Positions 42,789-53,359 of a DNA stretch of 64,000 bases are shown here, in pieces. This DNA is from Aminipila luticellarii. Lineage in GTDB: Bacteria > Bacillota > Clostridia > Peptostreptococcales > Anaerovoracaceae. The translations under genes were made by a program, and so were the position numbers. The stretch is taken from positions 682,001 to 746,000 of the forward strand of contig NZ_CP035281.1 in assembly GCF_004103735.1 (NCBI RefSeq), read 5' to 3'. Positions within the stretch are counted from its first letter, which is position 1. Each line of letters begins with the position of its first letter. The notes under the pieces are model-generated. The model had not been told where the DNA came from, searched no databases, and saw only the letters and a list, made by a program, of their open reading frames with translations.

Positions 42789-43466
42789 TCAGCATATGAC
42801 TTGTATTTTGTATGTCAGCCCCGGCGTAATCTCTTTCAGGCTCTCGCAGATTCGTTCCAGAGCATTCTTTCGGTATTCTACAGAGGTGTTTTGGTTTCCC
42901 TGAATGACAAACAGAACTTTCGTTGTATTCTCTTCGATTTTATAGAGCTCGGAATCCCGGCAGTCCAGATATGCCAATATACCCTTTTGATCACGATATA
43001 TAAAATCATAATCGGCGACCTTTTTCTCAGGAGCCATAATAGGATAGAAGATATCTTCCCTATGGGAAACCGTAAACTCAATGGGAAATTCAATTTTGTC
43101 CAGATCATGGGCACCTATTGATAAATACGATTGGAGTGTTTCCGTATTGTAAATATCCACAATCGTATTAATTCTTGGCATGGAGCCTCTTCTCTGAATG
43201 TTTTTAATGAGGGATTCAGCAGTAGGGGGATTTTTCTTTGCACTCCGTCCAATTTTTTGTACTAAATTTCTATACCCGGCTATTACGGGATTTTCATCCA
43301 GTTCATCCGGTTGAAGAGCTAATGCTCTTTCTTCTCTGCTTTTTAGAAGCTCTAAAATTTTGTCAGGCAGCGTAACAGAGGAATCTGTTCCTTCTACAAC
43401 TGCTATCACAATGTCGTGAATACCCAGATTCACTAAACTTTCATTTAAAATAAAATTCATTTTCAC
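42789..43466 (-). CDS. B3/B4 (PheRS beta editing-like) domain protein
   Basis: The 225-residue protein has the B3/B4 tRNA-synthetase domain seen as stand-alone proteins: NPVIAGYRNLVQKIGRSAKK, MPRINTIVDIYNTETLQSYL, SIGAHDLDKIEFPIEF. Such proteins may edit mischarged tRNA or act as regulatory relics; the family's function is not settled. It is encoded 21 bases downstream of the ABC exporter genes on the same strand and may be the last gene of that operon. Confidence 0.8.
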   Translation of the reverse strand: MKMNFILNESLVNLGIHDIVIAVVEGTDSSVTLPDKILELLKSREERALALQPDELDENPVIAGYRNLVQKIGRSAKKNPPTAESLIKNIQRRGSMPRINTIVDIYNTETLQSYLSIGAHDLDKIEFPIEFTVSHREDIFYPIMAPEKKVADYDFIYRDQKGILAYLDCRDSELYKIEENTTKVLFVIQGNQNTSVEYRKNALERICESLKEITPGLTYKIQVIC

Positions 43467-43487
43467 CCTCCTGTTATGATGCCACAG

Positions 43488-45254
43488 TTATGCGGAAAAC
43501 TGACTGTTATATAAGTTTGCATAAAACCCATTCTTGTTAAGAAGTTCCTCGTGCTTGCCCTGTTCAATGATATTACCGTCCTTCATGACCAGAATCACGT
43601 CTGCTTCTTGAATTGTGGATAGGCGATGTGCCACGATAAAGCTGGTTCTTCCGCGCATGAGCAGGGAAAAGGCTTCTTGTATTTTAAGCTCCGTACGGGT
43701 GTCGATAGAGGAAGTTGCTTCATCCAGAATCAACATAGGCGGCAGGCACAGCATGACGCGTGTAATGCATAAAAGCTGCTTCTGGCCTTGAGACAAGCTT
43801 CCGCCGTCTTCGCCTATGACGGTATCATACCCATTGGGAAGCCGCTTAATAAAGCTGTGTGCATGAGTGGTTTTTGCCGCAGCAATAATTTCTTCGTCTG
43901 TGGCCTCCGGTTTTCCCATGGTGAGATTTTCCCGAATGGTTCCGGATTTCAGCCATGTGTCCTGCAGGACCATGCCATAGCTGTGCCGCAGGCTCTTGCG
44001 GGTGACTTGACGAATATCACATGATTCTACCTGAATGCATCCGCTGTCAACGTCATAAAACCGCATCAGCAGATTGATCACTGTAGTTTTGCCGCATCCA
44101 GTAGGGCCAACGATTGCAATTCGCTGTCCGGGCTTTACCGTAAGATTAAAATTACGTATTAATTTTTTATCCGGCGTATAGGAAAATTCTACATTCTCCA
44201 TAGAGACATTTCCCTGAACGCCTTCCAATCTTACAGCGGAGTCTGAATCCGGCATCTGAGGCTCCTCTTCTATTAATTCAAATATTCTGGAAGCACAGGC
44301 CAGAGCATTTTGAAGCTCTGTAATAACGCCTGAGATTTCATTGAAAGGCTTGGTATACTGGCTGGCATAACTCAAAAAACAGGAAAGCTGTCCTACGGTG
44401 AAGGCACCTCCGGTTGCAACACAGCTTAATGCTCCTGCCAGACCTACTCCGGCATAGACCAGACTGTTTATAAAACGGGTAGCCGGATTGGTAATAGAGG
44501 AGAAAAAAGTGGCATGGAGGGAGTATTTTGTAAGGCGGTCATTGATTTTATCGAATTGTTTCATCACTTCCTGTTCATGAGAAAAGGCCTGCACTACTTT
44601 TTGACCATGAATCATTTCATCAATAAGAGCAGTCTGTTGCCCGCGGGCTTCGGACTGCAGCCAGAACATCCGATAGGTCTTCTTGGCAATGAAACGTGCT
44701 ACGAACAAAGACAGGGGAGTTAAAACGACGACTACAAGAGCAATTTTCCAGCTGATGGAAAACATAAAGAACAGTGTACCAAAAATCGTTAGAGCTCCGG
44801 TAAACAACTGTGTAAATCCAAGGAGAAGACCGTCTGCAAACTGATCTACGTCTGCAATGACACGGCTGACGATTTCCCCATAGGCATGGGCATCAATATA
44901 TTTCAGCGGAAGCTTTTCAATTTTTTGGAAGGCTTCTTTACGGACATCACGGATGACCTGAAAGGTAATTTTATTGTTGATCGTATTCATAATCCATTGC
45001 AGAAGGCCGGTAATGCCAACGATAACCCCTATTTCCCCAAGCAGCAGCAGGATGCCTGAGAAGTTCACCCTGTCCTTTCCAACGATCAGATCTATGGTAT
45101 TACCAATGAGAATAGGCACGTAAAGAGTCAGAACAACCGTCAGAGCGGCAAAAAGTATGGAAAGGATCAAAAGCAGACGGTAGCGCTTTAAATAATCCAG
45201 CACTTTTTTCCCGGTGCCCTTTTGAGCCGTATGAGTTTTCTTAAAAGCCGCCAT
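43488..45254 (-). CDS. ABC exporter half-transporter, second subunit
   Basis: ATG at 45254 is chosen behind AAAGGAGGACTC; a longer frame to 45287 has no site. The 588-residue protein has six membrane helices and an ATPase domain with Walker A VGPTGCGKTTV, signature LSQGQKQ, Walker B LILDEATSSID and H-loop VAHRLS. LSQGQ with an intact Glu is typical of the active half of heterodimeric exporters. The upstream half-transporter overlaps it by 14 bases. Substrate unknown; multidrug or lipid export is usual for this class. Confidence 0.88.
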   Translation of the reverse strand: MAAFKKTHTAQKGTGKKVLDYLKRYRLLLILSILFAALTVVLTLYVPILIGNTIDLIVGKDRVNFSGILLLLGEIGVIVGITGLLQWIMNTINNKITFQVIRDVRKEAFQKIEKLPLKYIDAHAYGEIVSRVIADVDQFADGLLLGFTQLFTGALTIFGTLFFMFSISWKIALVVVVLTPLSLFVARFIAKKTYRMFWLQSEARGQQTALIDEMIHGQKVVQAFSHEQEVMKQFDKINDRLTKYSLHATFFSSITNPATRFINSLVYAGVGLAGALSCVATGGAFTVGQLSCFLSYASQYTKPFNEISGVITELQNALACASRIFELIEEEPQMPDSDSAVRLEGVQGNVSMENVEFSYTPDKKLIRNFNLTVKPGQRIAIVGPTGCGKTTVINLLMRFYDVDSGCIQVESCDIRQVTRKSLRHSYGMVLQDTWLKSGTIRENLTMGKPEATDEEIIAAAKTTHAHSFIKRLPNGYDTVIGEDGGSLSQGQKQLLCITRVMLCLPPMLILDEATSSIDTRTELKIQEAFSLLMRGRTSFIVAHRLSTIQEADVILVMKDGNIIEQGKHEELLNKNGFYANLYNSQFSA

Positions 45255-46977
45255 GAGCAGAGTCCTCCTTTCTGAACTGGGATGCATATATTTCCTGATA
45301 GACCTTGCAGGATTGCATCAGGTTTTTATCCGTACCGATTCCGGCAACCGCACCGTCATCCAGAACGATGATCTGGTCACAGTGCTTTACTGAAGAAATC
45401 CGCTGAGAAACAACAAATACGGTAGGTCGGTTCTCCATGGTGCCAATGGCCTTGCGGAGAGCCGCATCTGTTGCAAAATCCAGTGCGGAGGAGCTGTCAT
45501 CCAGAATAAGGATTTCCGGCTGCCTTACCAATGCTCGGGCAATGGTAAAACGCTGTTTCTGGCCGCCGGAAAGATTCTTGCCGCCTTGATCGACCATATA
45601 ATCCAGCCCGCCTTTATTTTCCGTAACCTCTTTAGCCTGCGCAATCTCCAGCGCCTGAAAAATCTCTTCATCCGTTGCGTTCTGTTTTCCCCATTTCATG
45701 TTGGAACGGATGGTTCCTTTAAACAGGATGGACTTCTGGGGAACGACGCCGATCTTATCCCGCAGCATGTTGACGGGATATTCTTTCACAGGGATTCCGT
45801 CAACTAGAATGTCTCCTGCCGACGCTTCGTAGAATCGGGGAATCATGTTCACAAGCGAGGATTTCCCCGAACCGGTACCGCCGATGATTCCGACGATTTC
45901 TCCGGGCCTTACTTTGAAATTAATATCTGTCAGAGCGTTATCTCCGGCATTTTTATAGCGGAGGTCCACGTGATTGAATTCAACCATAAAGAGGCTGTTT
46001 TTAGGGGCAGGTATATGTTCTGATTCCGTAAAATCGGAAGAAATCTCAAAAATCTCTTGAATACGGTTCCCGCATGCAATAGATTTATTAATTGTAATAA
46101 TGAGGTTTGCCAGCTTAACCAGTTCTGCAAGGATCTGGGACATATAGTTATATAAAGCTACAACGGTGCCCTGTGTGATGATTCCCATATTTACTCGGAT
46201 TGCACCGGTCCAGATGAGCCAGATGATAGACAGATTGATGATAATATAAGTAATGGGATTCATCAGAGCAGAAATGCGGCCGACATATTTTTGAATTTGA
46301 GTCAGTTCTTCATTACAACCTTCAAATTTGCGGATTTCATCTTCTTCCATGCAAAAAGCACGGATAACACGAACTCCGGTGAGGTTTTCTCTGGTGATAC
46401 GAAGAACCTGATCCAGCTTTGATTGCACTTTCTTATAGAGCGGGATGCACCAGAGCATGATGCCAAATATTACAACAGACAGAAAAATAATGGCTGCAAC
46501 AAACACCAGTGCAGACTGGACATCAAGCATAAAGGCCATGATCATGGCACCAAACACAATGAAGGGCGAACGAAGCAGCAACCGAAGTGTCAGATTTACA
46601 CCGGATTGTACTTGATTCATATCACTGGTCATTCGGGTAATCATGGTTGAAGTGCCGAGCGTGTCCAATTCGGAATAAGAAAAGGATTGAATATGTGCGA
46701 ACAACGCATGTCTTAGATTTTTCGCAAACCCGGCAGCCGCCTTTGCCGCATAATATTGGGCGGTGATGGAGCAGGCCAGACCGATGGTCCCAAGAGCTGC
46801 TAAGAGCAGGCACATGCGGAAAATATAGCCCGTATCCGCATATCGGATACCGTGATCAATAATTCTGGCTATGACAAGCGGTACCAATAATTCAAAGGAG
46901 GCCTCTAAGAGTTTGAAAAGAGGACCGAGAATGCTTTCTTTTTTGTAATCTTTTAAGTAAATTAATAGCTTTTTCAA
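45241..46977 (-). CDS. ABC exporter half-transporter, first subunit
   Basis: A 578-residue fusion of a six-helix membrane domain and an ATPase domain: Walker A IGGTGSGKSSLV, signature LSGGQKQR, and Walker B LILDDSSSALD, in which the catalytic Glu is replaced by Asp/Ser, then VVSQRIS in place of the His switch. These changes mark the degenerate-site half of a heterodimer, which fits the partner encoded next. AGATT..ATTGG leader only; start at 46977 has a weak ribosome site. Confidence 0.88.
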   Translation of the reverse strand: MKKLLIYLKDYKKESILGPLFKLLEASFELLVPLVIARIIDHGIRYADTGYIFRMCLLLAALGTIGLACSITAQYYAAKAAAGFAKNLRHALFAHIQSFSYSELDTLGTSTMITRMTSDMNQVQSGVNLTLRLLLRSPFIVFGAMIMAFMLDVQSALVFVAAIIFLSVVIFGIMLWCIPLYKKVQSKLDQVLRITRENLTGVRVIRAFCMEEDEIRKFEGCNEELTQIQKYVGRISALMNPITYIIINLSIIWLIWTGAIRVNMGIITQGTVVALYNYMSQILAELVKLANLIITINKSIACGNRIQEIFEISSDFTESEHIPAPKNSLFMVEFNHVDLRYKNAGDNALTDINFKVRPGEIVGIIGGTGSGKSSLVNMIPRFYEASAGDILVDGIPVKEYPVNMLRDKIGVVPQKSILFKGTIRSNMKWGKQNATDEEIFQALEIAQAKEVTENKGGLDYMVDQGGKNLSGGQKQRFTIARALVRQPEILILDDSSSALDFATDAALRKAIGTMENRPTVFVVSQRISSVKHCDQIIVLDDGAVAGIGTDKNLMQSCKVYQEIYASQFRKEDSAHGGF

Positions 46978-47145
46978 AGTAAATCTCCAATATAATTCAT
47001 TTTCCGATAGGTATACTATACCATATAATTATACCATAAGAGTTATCTATTTAGTCTGTACAAAAGGAGCAGAATCTAGTATGCTGAATATATAAAGGTT
47101 TTTTGTTTATTTTGTTGCATTAATATTTTTTTAGGAGGATATCAT

Positions 47146-47514
47146 ATGAGATTTTGTTGGAGCACATTAAATGTGAAGAACTTGGACGAATCGATTACAT
47201 TTTATCAGGAAATTCTTGGTCTGGAGATGAGCAGAAGGGTCAGCGGCGGGCCGAACACAGAGATCGCCTTTTTAGGGGAGGCCGGCCAAACAGAAATCGA
47301 GCTGATCTGTGACGGAGACAACCAATCTGTCAACGTTGGTCCGGATATTTCGTGGGGTTTTGAAGTGGATTCTCTCGATAAGGCACTGGAGAAGGTGAAA
47401 GAAAAGGGAATAAAAGTGGAAAGCGGGCCAATTCAGCCGAACCCGCATGTAAAGTTTTTCTTTATTAAGGATCCCAACGGCATGAGGATACAACTGGTTG
47501 AACAAATTGCTTAG
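47146..47514 (+). CDS. VOC-superfamily (glyoxalase-like) protein
   Basis: The 122-residue protein has two paired beta-alpha-beta units: TLNVKNLDESITFYQEILGL and SWGFEVDSLDKALEKVKEKG, ending with FFIKDPNGMRIQLVEQ, the metal-ligand Glu region of vicinal-oxygen-chelate proteins. It resembles lactoylglutathione-lyase-like proteins; the substrate is unknown. ATG follows TAGGAGGATATC. Stand-alone gene. Confidence 0.85.
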   Translation: MRFCWSTLNVKNLDESITFYQEILGLEMSRRVSGGPNTEIAFLGEAGQTEIELICDGDNQSVNVGPDISWGFEVDSLDKALEKVKEKGIKVESGPIQPNPHVKFFFIKDPNGMRIQLVEQIA

Positions 47515-47547
47515 AAAAAGAATCCGGAGTTAACAGGCATTATTTCA

Positions 47548-48000
47548 ATGTACAAGACTTGTCAGGAGGCGATTTTTATAGTTGGGTTAATCTGTATGAT
47601 AGGAATTTTATTCGTATTTATACTATTCATAAAATTAACAGGGGTAGGAAGCTGGAAAATAATATTAAATCAGATTTTATCAGCATATATTGACGTGAAA
47701 CGATTACATCCCAATTTGTCAGATAAAGACGTGTTCATGCGCATATTGGATGAGAGATATAAAACGGAACGGTATCGTGCAAAAAAAGAGAAAGCAAAAC
47801 GCATGATCCAGAAGGAAATCGAGGAAGGGCGGTCCATATTGAATCAGTATAGTCTGCCCATATTGATTTACATCAGCCTGATTATTGAGAAAAATAAAAT
47901 ATTGAACCGCGCTTTGAGCGCACAGGAAGTGCTCACCATAATCAGGGCGGAATTGCGAAGACAAGGGTTTTTTGATTGCAATATGGAAGAGATCATTTAG
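47548..48000 (+). CDS. hypothetical membrane-anchored protein
   Basis: The 150-residue product has one N-terminal membrane helix (FIVGLICMIGILFVFILFIK) and a basic helical cytosolic part (KTERYRAKKEKAKRMIQKEI). No recognised domain. It sits 33 bases after the VOC gene; the ribosome site at its first ATG is weak. Confidence 0.45.
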   Translation: MYKTCQEAIFIVGLICMIGILFVFILFIKLTGVGSWKIILNQILSAYIDVKRLHPNLSDKDVFMRILDERYKTERYRAKKEKAKRMIQKEIEEGRSILNQYSLPILIYISLIIEKNKILNRALSAQEVLTIIRAELRRQGFFDCNMEEII

Positions 48001-48197
48001 AGAATTCTTAAAATCCGTAGTAAGATCTTTTGCAAATATTCATTAAAAAAGACGAAAGAAGCTGGCCTGCTGTGATTTATTTCATCATGACAAGCCAGCT
48101 GATTTATTATATCCACAGGAAAGACTTGCAGCAGAGAGTAGACTTCATAAAGTTGGATACAATATTTACAGATTTTAAAAGAGAAGAAGGTGGTTCA

Positions 48198-50174
48198 ATG
48201 TCTGAAAATACAAAACCGAATTTATTGATAAATGAGACTTCTCCCTATTTACTGCAGCACGCTCATAACCCGGTAAATTGGTATCCATGGTGCGATGAAG
48301 CGTTTAAAAGAGCAAAGGAAGAGGACAAGCCGATTTTTTTAAGCATCGGTTATAGTACTTGTCACTGGTGTCATGTGATGGCTCACGAAAGCTTTGAGGA
48401 TCAGCAGGTAGCAGATATTCTGAATACACATTTTGTGTGTATAAAGGTGGATAAAGAGGAACGGCCGGATATCGACAGCATTTATATGGCAGTATGTCAG
48501 GCATTCACGGGCAGTGGAGGATGGCCTACCAGCATTTTTATGACGTATGAGCAAAAGCCGTTTTTTGCCGGAACTTATTTTCCTAAAGGATCGAACTATG
48601 GTATGATGGGATTCATAGACCTGCTGGACGCGATTATTCAGAATTGGCAGACGAACCGGCACCAACTATTAGAAACCTCGGAAGAGGTGATCCGGCAGCT
48701 TCATGCTCCGGCTAAAAAAAGTGAATCCATTGATGGTATGCTGATAGATGAAGCAGTGCAGCTTTTTGAAAAAGGCTTTGATAAAACCTATGGCGGATTT
48801 GGCAATGCTCCAAAATTCCCCATGCCGCACAACCTATTGTTTTTAATGAATTATTATGGAGCCAAGCCGGATAAAAGTATTCTGGAAATGATTGAGACCA
48901 CCTTGCTTCATATGTATAAAGGCGGCATATTTGATCACATCGGATATGGATTTTCAAGGTATTCCACAGACCGATATTTTCTGGTACCTCATTTTGAAAA
49001 AATGCTTTATGACAATGCTCTTTTACTGATGAGCTATACGAAAGCCTTTGAGCTGACAGAAAAGGAAATCTATAAACAGATTGCGCAGAAGACAGCACAA
49101 TACGTTCTGCGTGAAATGACAAGCCCTGAGGGCGGATTTTATTGTGCACAGGATGCGGACAGTGAGGGGATAGAGGGGAAATACTACGTATTTGATTATG
49201 ATGAAATCACAAGGCTGCTGGGAGAAGAGACCGGTAAAGCGTTTAACGCATATTATGGGATTTCGGAAAAAGGAAATTTTGAAGGCAGAAATATTCCGAA
49301 TCTGCTGCATCATACCAATATGGATGACCGATTCCGGGAATGTCTTCCAAAGCTTTATAAATATAGAAAGTCCCGCGCACAGCTTCATCTGGATGATAAA
49401 ATCCTGACTTCCTGGAATGCCTTGATGATTGCTGCATTTGCGGAAATGTATCGTGTGCTTGGAGAAGAAACGTATCTGAAAGCTGCTGAAAAAGCCGATC
49501 AATTTATTACGGAAAACCTACAGGAGGAGGATGCCTTATTTGTCAGTTTCCGTGAAGGAGTCCGTTCATCCAGAGGATTCTTGGATGATTATGCTTTTTA
49601 TATTTTTGCCCTGATCAAGTTATATGAGGCTACCTTAAATACGGATTATTTGAACAGGGCAGCCGATCTTTGCCGCAAGACGATAGAAGAATTTTGGGAT
49701 GAGGAGAACGGCGGCTTTTATCTCTATGGAAAAGAAAATCAGCAGCTCATTATAGTCCCTAAAGAGACTTACGACGGAGCCATCCCCAGCGGTAACTCTG
49801 TCATGGCTTATAATTTGGTCAAGCTTTCACATATTTTGGAAGTAAGGGAATTTATGGAAAAGGAGAATCAGCAGTTGGAATTTATGTCTGCTTCGGCTAA
49901 AGAATATCCGGCAGGATACAGCTTTTTCTTGACCGCTCTGTGGATGCATTTGAATCCGCCGGAGCATATGGTATGTGTGCTGGCAGATCCGGCAGATTTA
50001 GGCAAGATTAAAGGCAGGAGAAGACACGGTGTCGATATAAAGGTATTGGAAGCTCCGACCGCCGAATATCCGCTGATAAATGATAAAACGACCTTTTACG
50101 TGTGCAGAAATCACAGCTGCCTTCCGCCGACAAATGAGGGGACCAAGGCATTTGAAATAAAGGAGGATGTATGA
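48198..50174 (+). CDS. DUF255 thioredoxin-domain protein (YyaL/SPATA20 family)
   Basis: ATG 48198 lies behind AAGAAGGTGG and gives the usual start of the family ([20 protein letters not shown]). The 658-residue protein has an N-terminal thioredoxin-like domain with [16 protein letters not shown] (CxxC) and a long (alpha/alpha)6 barrel related to N-acylglucosamine epimerases ([32 protein letters not shown]). Its biochemical role is unknown. The stop overlaps the next start by 4 bases (ATGA). Confidence 0.87.
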   Translation: MSENTKPNLLINETSPYLLQHAHNPVNWYPWCDEAFKRAKEEDKPIFLSIGYSTCHWCHVMAHESFEDQQVADILNTHFVCIKVDKEERPDIDSIYMAVCQAFTGSGGWPTSIFMTYEQKPFFAGTYFPKGSNYGMMGFIDLLDAIIQNWQTNRHQLLETSEEVIRQLHAPAKKSESIDGMLIDEAVQLFEKGFDKTYGGFGNAPKFPMPHNLLFLMNYYGAKPDKSILEMIETTLLHMYKGGIFDHIGYGFSRYSTDRYFLVPHFEKMLYDNALLLMSYTKAFELTEKEIYKQIAQKTAQYVLREMTSPEGGFYCAQDADSEGIEGKYYVFDYDEITRLLGEETGKAFNAYYGISEKGNFEGRNIPNLLHHTNMDDRFRECLPKLYKYRKSRAQLHLDDKILTSWNALMIAAFAEMYRVLGEETYLKAAEKADQFITENLQEEDALFVSFREGVRSSRGFLDDYAFYIFALIKLYEATLNTDYLNRAADLCRKTIEEFWDEENGGFYLYGKENQQLIIVPKETYDGAIPSGNSVMAYNLVKLSHILEVREFMEKENQQLEFMSASAKEYPAGYSFFLTALWMHLNPPEHMVCVLADPADLGKIKGRRRHGVDIKVLEAPTAEYPLINDKTTFYVCRNHSCLPPTNEGTKAFEIKEDV

Positions 50175-51292
50175 TAAAAAGAAAAATTGTAACAGGAGCT
50201 CTTGTTTTAAGCTTGATATTATCCGGTGCTGTGTTTGCGTATGCAGAGGATGCGCCTGCATTTCAGGTAAATGGAACCAGTGTAGCATTTAATTCTGAAA
50301 CAGGGCTCCCTTATGTCAGTGAAACGGATCGAACCATGATGCCCTTAAGAGCATGCCTGAACGCCATAGATTGTCAGGTAGATTGGAATCAAGAAGAAAA
50401 AACGGCCTTGCTCAGCAAAGGCGATATAAAAGTAACCATTCCTATAGGACAAAGCACTATTTTTGTAAATGAAAAACAGGTGAAAACGGATTGCCCTGCT
50501 GTACTTAAAAATGGCAGAACCTATCTGCCGCTGCGCGCTATAATGGAAAGCTTTGGATACGCAGTGGATTGGGACAATAAAACCAGAACAGTTCATGCTA
50601 CTGAACTGACTGCTTCTACGATTAATGGCGGAACTACGGGAATCTTTTCACGCAGGCAGCTTACCTTTGATGGGTTTGACGGTATTGAAGGAGATGTGAC
50701 CCTTCCTTATGTCAACCTTGCGGAGAAAGGAGACTGCCCTTATGTGTATTTTGGATTTGATTGGGAAAATGATTTGGGAAATGTGGAGGGCGGCTTTCAA
50801 TTTATAGAGGATGAAGCCCATCCCGGTTATAATAAGTGGACCGTGTTCATGCGGCAGGGAGCCTCCTGGCTGAATGGCAGCAATTCTTATTTAGAACAGG
50901 GTTCAAAACATCATTTAAAATTATATGCAGAAAATGTGTCAAAAAATCAAGCGGACCTGGTTATTCAACTAGACGGCAGGGAAGTCGTACGAAAGGTTTC
51001 AGATCGTGCGGATTTTGATAAAGCCTGTGCCAAAGCAGTGGTATCCATGGCCATGTCAAAGGTCTTTGATGGAAGTAATTGCTTTTCACAAGCCAAAGGA
51101 GCGAAATTGGAAAATGTGAAGGTATCAAAAACAGGAACAGATTCTTATTCAGATTTTTATGGGTATGAATTATATCATAAATGGAATCCTTCCCTGGGAA
51201 AGTCAGGTATGTGGTTCGGAACGGCGGACTGCATTTCCTCCTACCTTCATTACGACCAGGATGGGGGCGTTTCCATATATAAGGCCAATTGA
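50171..51292 (+). CDS. secreted stalk-domain (CuAO-N-like) protein
   Basis: The 373-residue protein has a signal peptide ([20 protein letters not shown]) and a stalk domain with the repeated motif [17 protein letters not shown] and [17 protein letters not shown]. The C-terminal ~230 residues resemble no family I recognise ([20 protein letters not shown]). It is translationally coupled to the DUF255 gene, an unusual pairing. Probably attached to or near the cell envelope. Confidence 0.7.
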   Translation: MIKRKIVTGALVLSLILSGAVFAYAEDAPAFQVNGTSVAFNSETGLPYVSETDRTMMPLRACLNAIDCQVDWNQEEKTALLSKGDIKVTIPIGQSTIFVNEKQVKTDCPAVLKNGRTYLPLRAIMESFGYAVDWDNKTRTVHATELTASTINGGTTGIFSRRQLTFDGFDGIEGDVTLPYVNLAEKGDCPYVYFGFDWENDLGNVEGGFQFIEDEAHPGYNKWTVFMRQGASWLNGSNSYLEQGSKHHLKLYAENVSKNQADLVIQLDGREVVRKVSDRADFDKACAKAVVSMAMSKVFDGSNCFSQAKGAKLENVKVSKTGTDSYSDFYGYELYHKWNPSLGKSGMWFGTADCISSYLHYDQDGGVSIYKAN

Positions 51293-51411
51293 GTGCAAGG
51301 CAGAATCCTCGGATAGATCTGCCTGTTCAGCAGCAGATAAAAAAACTGCTTGTGAAGCTTGAGCCATTTGGTATATACTATTAGCATTGAAAATTTGTAG
51401 GAGGTGGTTTT

Positions 51412-52242
51412 GTGGAGGAAAAGGAATACTACTCCATAGGTGAAGTCAGTAAAATTTGTAATATATCAAAAAAAGCACTAAGATTTTATGACAAAATAGG
51501 TATAATCTCTCCTGACAAAGTCTGCGATGATAATAATTATAGATTTTATAACAGGACCACGCTATTATCTTTGCCGGTTATAAAATATTATAAGCAGATG
51601 GGTTTTAAGCTGGAAGAAATGCGCGAACTTTTTGAAGGAAATACGTATGGTATTATAGAAAGGCAGTTTCGGCGTAAAATTGATGAGCTGAAGGAGCTGG
51701 AAGAAAACATACACAACAGCTATACTTCTGTGAAGGATTGGTATGATCTGATTCTGGAAGCTCAGCTTGTTATCGAAAATGATGTACATGAAGTAGCGGT
51801 AAAGTATATCGATGCGACAACGTACTGTTTTATGGATCAAGCTTTTGAATACAATTACAGAGAATCTATCATCAACATAGAGTGGACGAACTATCTAGAA
51901 AGTATTAACAATGAAATAACAGGGCCTGTGGTTCTGAGTTTCCCTTCTTTCAAAGAGAAGATGGATGGCACCTGCCAAAAGGTTCGGATCATGCAGGAAC
52001 CCATTCTGGAATACAAAGAAGAGCAAGTGACTAAGATGGGCGGATACATGGTCGCTTCCTGTTATCACATAGGAAGCCTTGAGAGCATTCATGAAACCTA
52101 CCAGAAAATTTGTAATTGGGCTGACAGCCACGGATATATCTGTACGGAAGAATGTTATGAGCGGTATGTTACGGACTATTGGACCACCAGAAATGAAGAT
52201 CAGTTTGTCACAGAAGTGATGATTCAGGTCACCAGAGGATAA
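51412..52242 (+). CDS. MerR-family regulator, probable regulator of the choline locus
   Basis: GTG start at 51412 lies behind TAGGAGGTGGT. The 276-residue protein has an N-terminal MerR HTH (YYSIGEVSKICNISKKALRF, YDKIGIISPDKV), a coiled coil (FRRKIDELKELEENIHNSYT) and a ~150-residue C-terminal effector domain of the BmrR/GyrI kind (MGGYMVASCYHIGSLESIHE). BmrR-type proteins bind cationic or quaternary-ammonium ligands. The next two transcription units both start with a MerR-type 20-bp-spacer promoter, so choline, TMA or a related cation is the inferred inducer. Confidence 0.83.
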   Translation: MEEKEYYSIGEVSKICNISKKALRFYDKIGIISPDKVCDDNNYRFYNRTTLLSLPVIKYYKQMGFKLEEMRELFEGNTYGIIERQFRRKIDELKELEENIHNSYTSVKDWYDLILEAQLVIENDVHEVAVKYIDATTYCFMDQAFEYNYRESIINIEWTNYLESINNEITGPVVLSFPSFKEKMDGTCQKVRIMQEPILEYKEEQVTKMGGYMVASCYHIGSLESIHETYQKICNWADSHGYICTEECYERYVTDYWTTRNEDQFVTEVMIQVTRG

Positions 52243-52290
52243 AAAGTCATTCGAATTTGTATATTTGTATAATAAAATAGATTGATATAA

Positions 52291-52325
52291 AAGAAAAGCA
52301 TTCCCTTAAGGGGAATGTTTTTTCT
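52291..52325 (+). terminator. rho-independent terminator whose stem resembles the MerR operator
   Basis: CATTCCC-TTAA-GGGGAATG (52299-52317) followed by six T. The core CATTCCC...GGGG resembles the operators at 52508 and 53115. Confidence 0.75.
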
Positions 52326-52503
52326 TTTAGTCCGATAAAAACATTAAAAATAAAAAAAAGAACGCTCACCACATTTTCTGGGTAGAATAGAGTAAAGGTG
52401 CGGATATATGGAGCTTTTAAAGTCAAATAATCCATAAAATCAAGAGGTAATTGTATGGCAGTAAAACGTTTTAACCGCAAGAAAATACAGAAAAAAACAT
52501 GGA

Positions 52504-52535
52504 TTGACATTCCCCTCTAGGGCAAGGATTATAAT
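52504..52535 (+). promoter_or_regulatory. MerR-type promoter/operator of the SMR gene
   Basis: TTGACA (52504-52509) and TATAAT (52530-52535) are separated by 20 bases, too long for unaided sigma-A but normal for MerR activation. The spacer holds the imperfect dyad CATTCCCCTCTAGGGCAAGG. Confidence 0.85.
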
Positions 52536-52585
52536 GAAAGCATATGAATATATAAGAAAAACATATTAGAAAAGAAGGAGATCGG

Positions 52586-52915
52586 ATGGGCTATTTATTT
52601 TTGGCAATATCCATTGTTACAGAATTGATCGGGACAACGTTTTTGGCGTACTCGGAAGGCTTTACAAAGCTGAAGCCGTCCATCATCAGTGCGACGGCAT
52701 ATATTATTTGCTTTTACGTTTTTTCAAAAGCACTTACCATGAATCTTCATTTAAGTGTTGCTTACGCTACTTGGTCTGCGGTGGGTCTGATCGTAACATC
52801 TTTAATCTCCGTTTTTCTTTTCAAAGAGGGGATCACTCTTGCCGGAATCATTGCTCTGGCTATGATTACCATAGGTATTGTTATTTTAAACTTATTTGGA
52901 ACTCCCCCGCAATAA
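52586..52915 (+). CDS. SMR-family small multidrug/quaternary-ammonium exporter
   Basis: The 109-residue protein has four membrane helices and the conserved membrane-embedded Glu in LFLAISIVTELIGTTFLAYS (E13), with AYATWSAVGLIVTSLISVFL in helix 3; it is an EmrE/QacC homologue. These proteins exchange lipophilic or quaternary cations for protons. SMR genes accompany some choline-utilisation clusters, and this one has the same MerR-type promoter as the operon that follows. ATG lies behind AGAAGGAG. Confidence 0.88.
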   Translation: MGYLFLAISIVTELIGTTFLAYSEGFTKLKPSIISATAYIICFYVFSKALTMNLHLSVAYATWSAVGLIVTSLISVFLFKEGITLAGIIALAMITIGIVILNLFGTPPQ

Positions 52916-52975
52916 CGGTTTTTAACAAGACTTAGATACGATTTTATAAAAAGACAATATATGAGGGGACATAAA

Positions 52976-52994
52976 CATTCCACTAAGGGGAAGG
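52976..52994. promoter_or_regulatory. fourth CATTCC..GGGG dyad, weak operator or terminator
   Basis: CATTCCACTAAGGGGAAGG lies after the SMR gene without a clean -35/-10 or a continuous T run. Confidence 0.35.
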
Positions 52995-53110
52995 TTTGTA
53001 CTTTTCTTTAGTACGAAAATGGTTTTAAAATTAGATAAAGGATAAAACTTAAGCGAAATTGTATACTGTCAAGGAGTTTTAACAACAAAAAAATACGGAC
53101 AAAATATCTG

Positions 53111-53142
53111 TTGACATTCCCCCATAGGGCAAGGATTATAAT
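53111..53142 (+). promoter_or_regulatory. MerR-type promoter/operator of the choline operon
   Basis: TTGACA (53111-53116), 20-base spacer containing CATTCCCCCATAGGGCAAGG, TATAAT (53137-53142). It matches the SMR promoter in 29 of 32 positions. It precedes the transporter gene by ~217 bases of leader. Confidence 0.85.
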
Positions 53143-53359
53143 CAAAGAAAAAGCATAGAAAAGGTCAATGTCAGAATATGATAAAGCTATAATAATGAGG
53201 CATGTGGGCATAATAAAACTGCGATTATATAAATGTAGTAAAAAATGTAAAAATAGCTTTTGTCAGTAATGAAGGTCATTATAAATTTATTAATGATAAT
53301 ACATTAAAAAAACGTAAATGTATCAGAACTTACGTTGAAGTGAAAGGAGTTTTATTTTT

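Noticed and set aside
48030-48197. N-terminal extension of the DUF255 protein
   Set aside because: No ribosome site at 48030, and the family start begins at 48198 behind AAGAAGGTGG.
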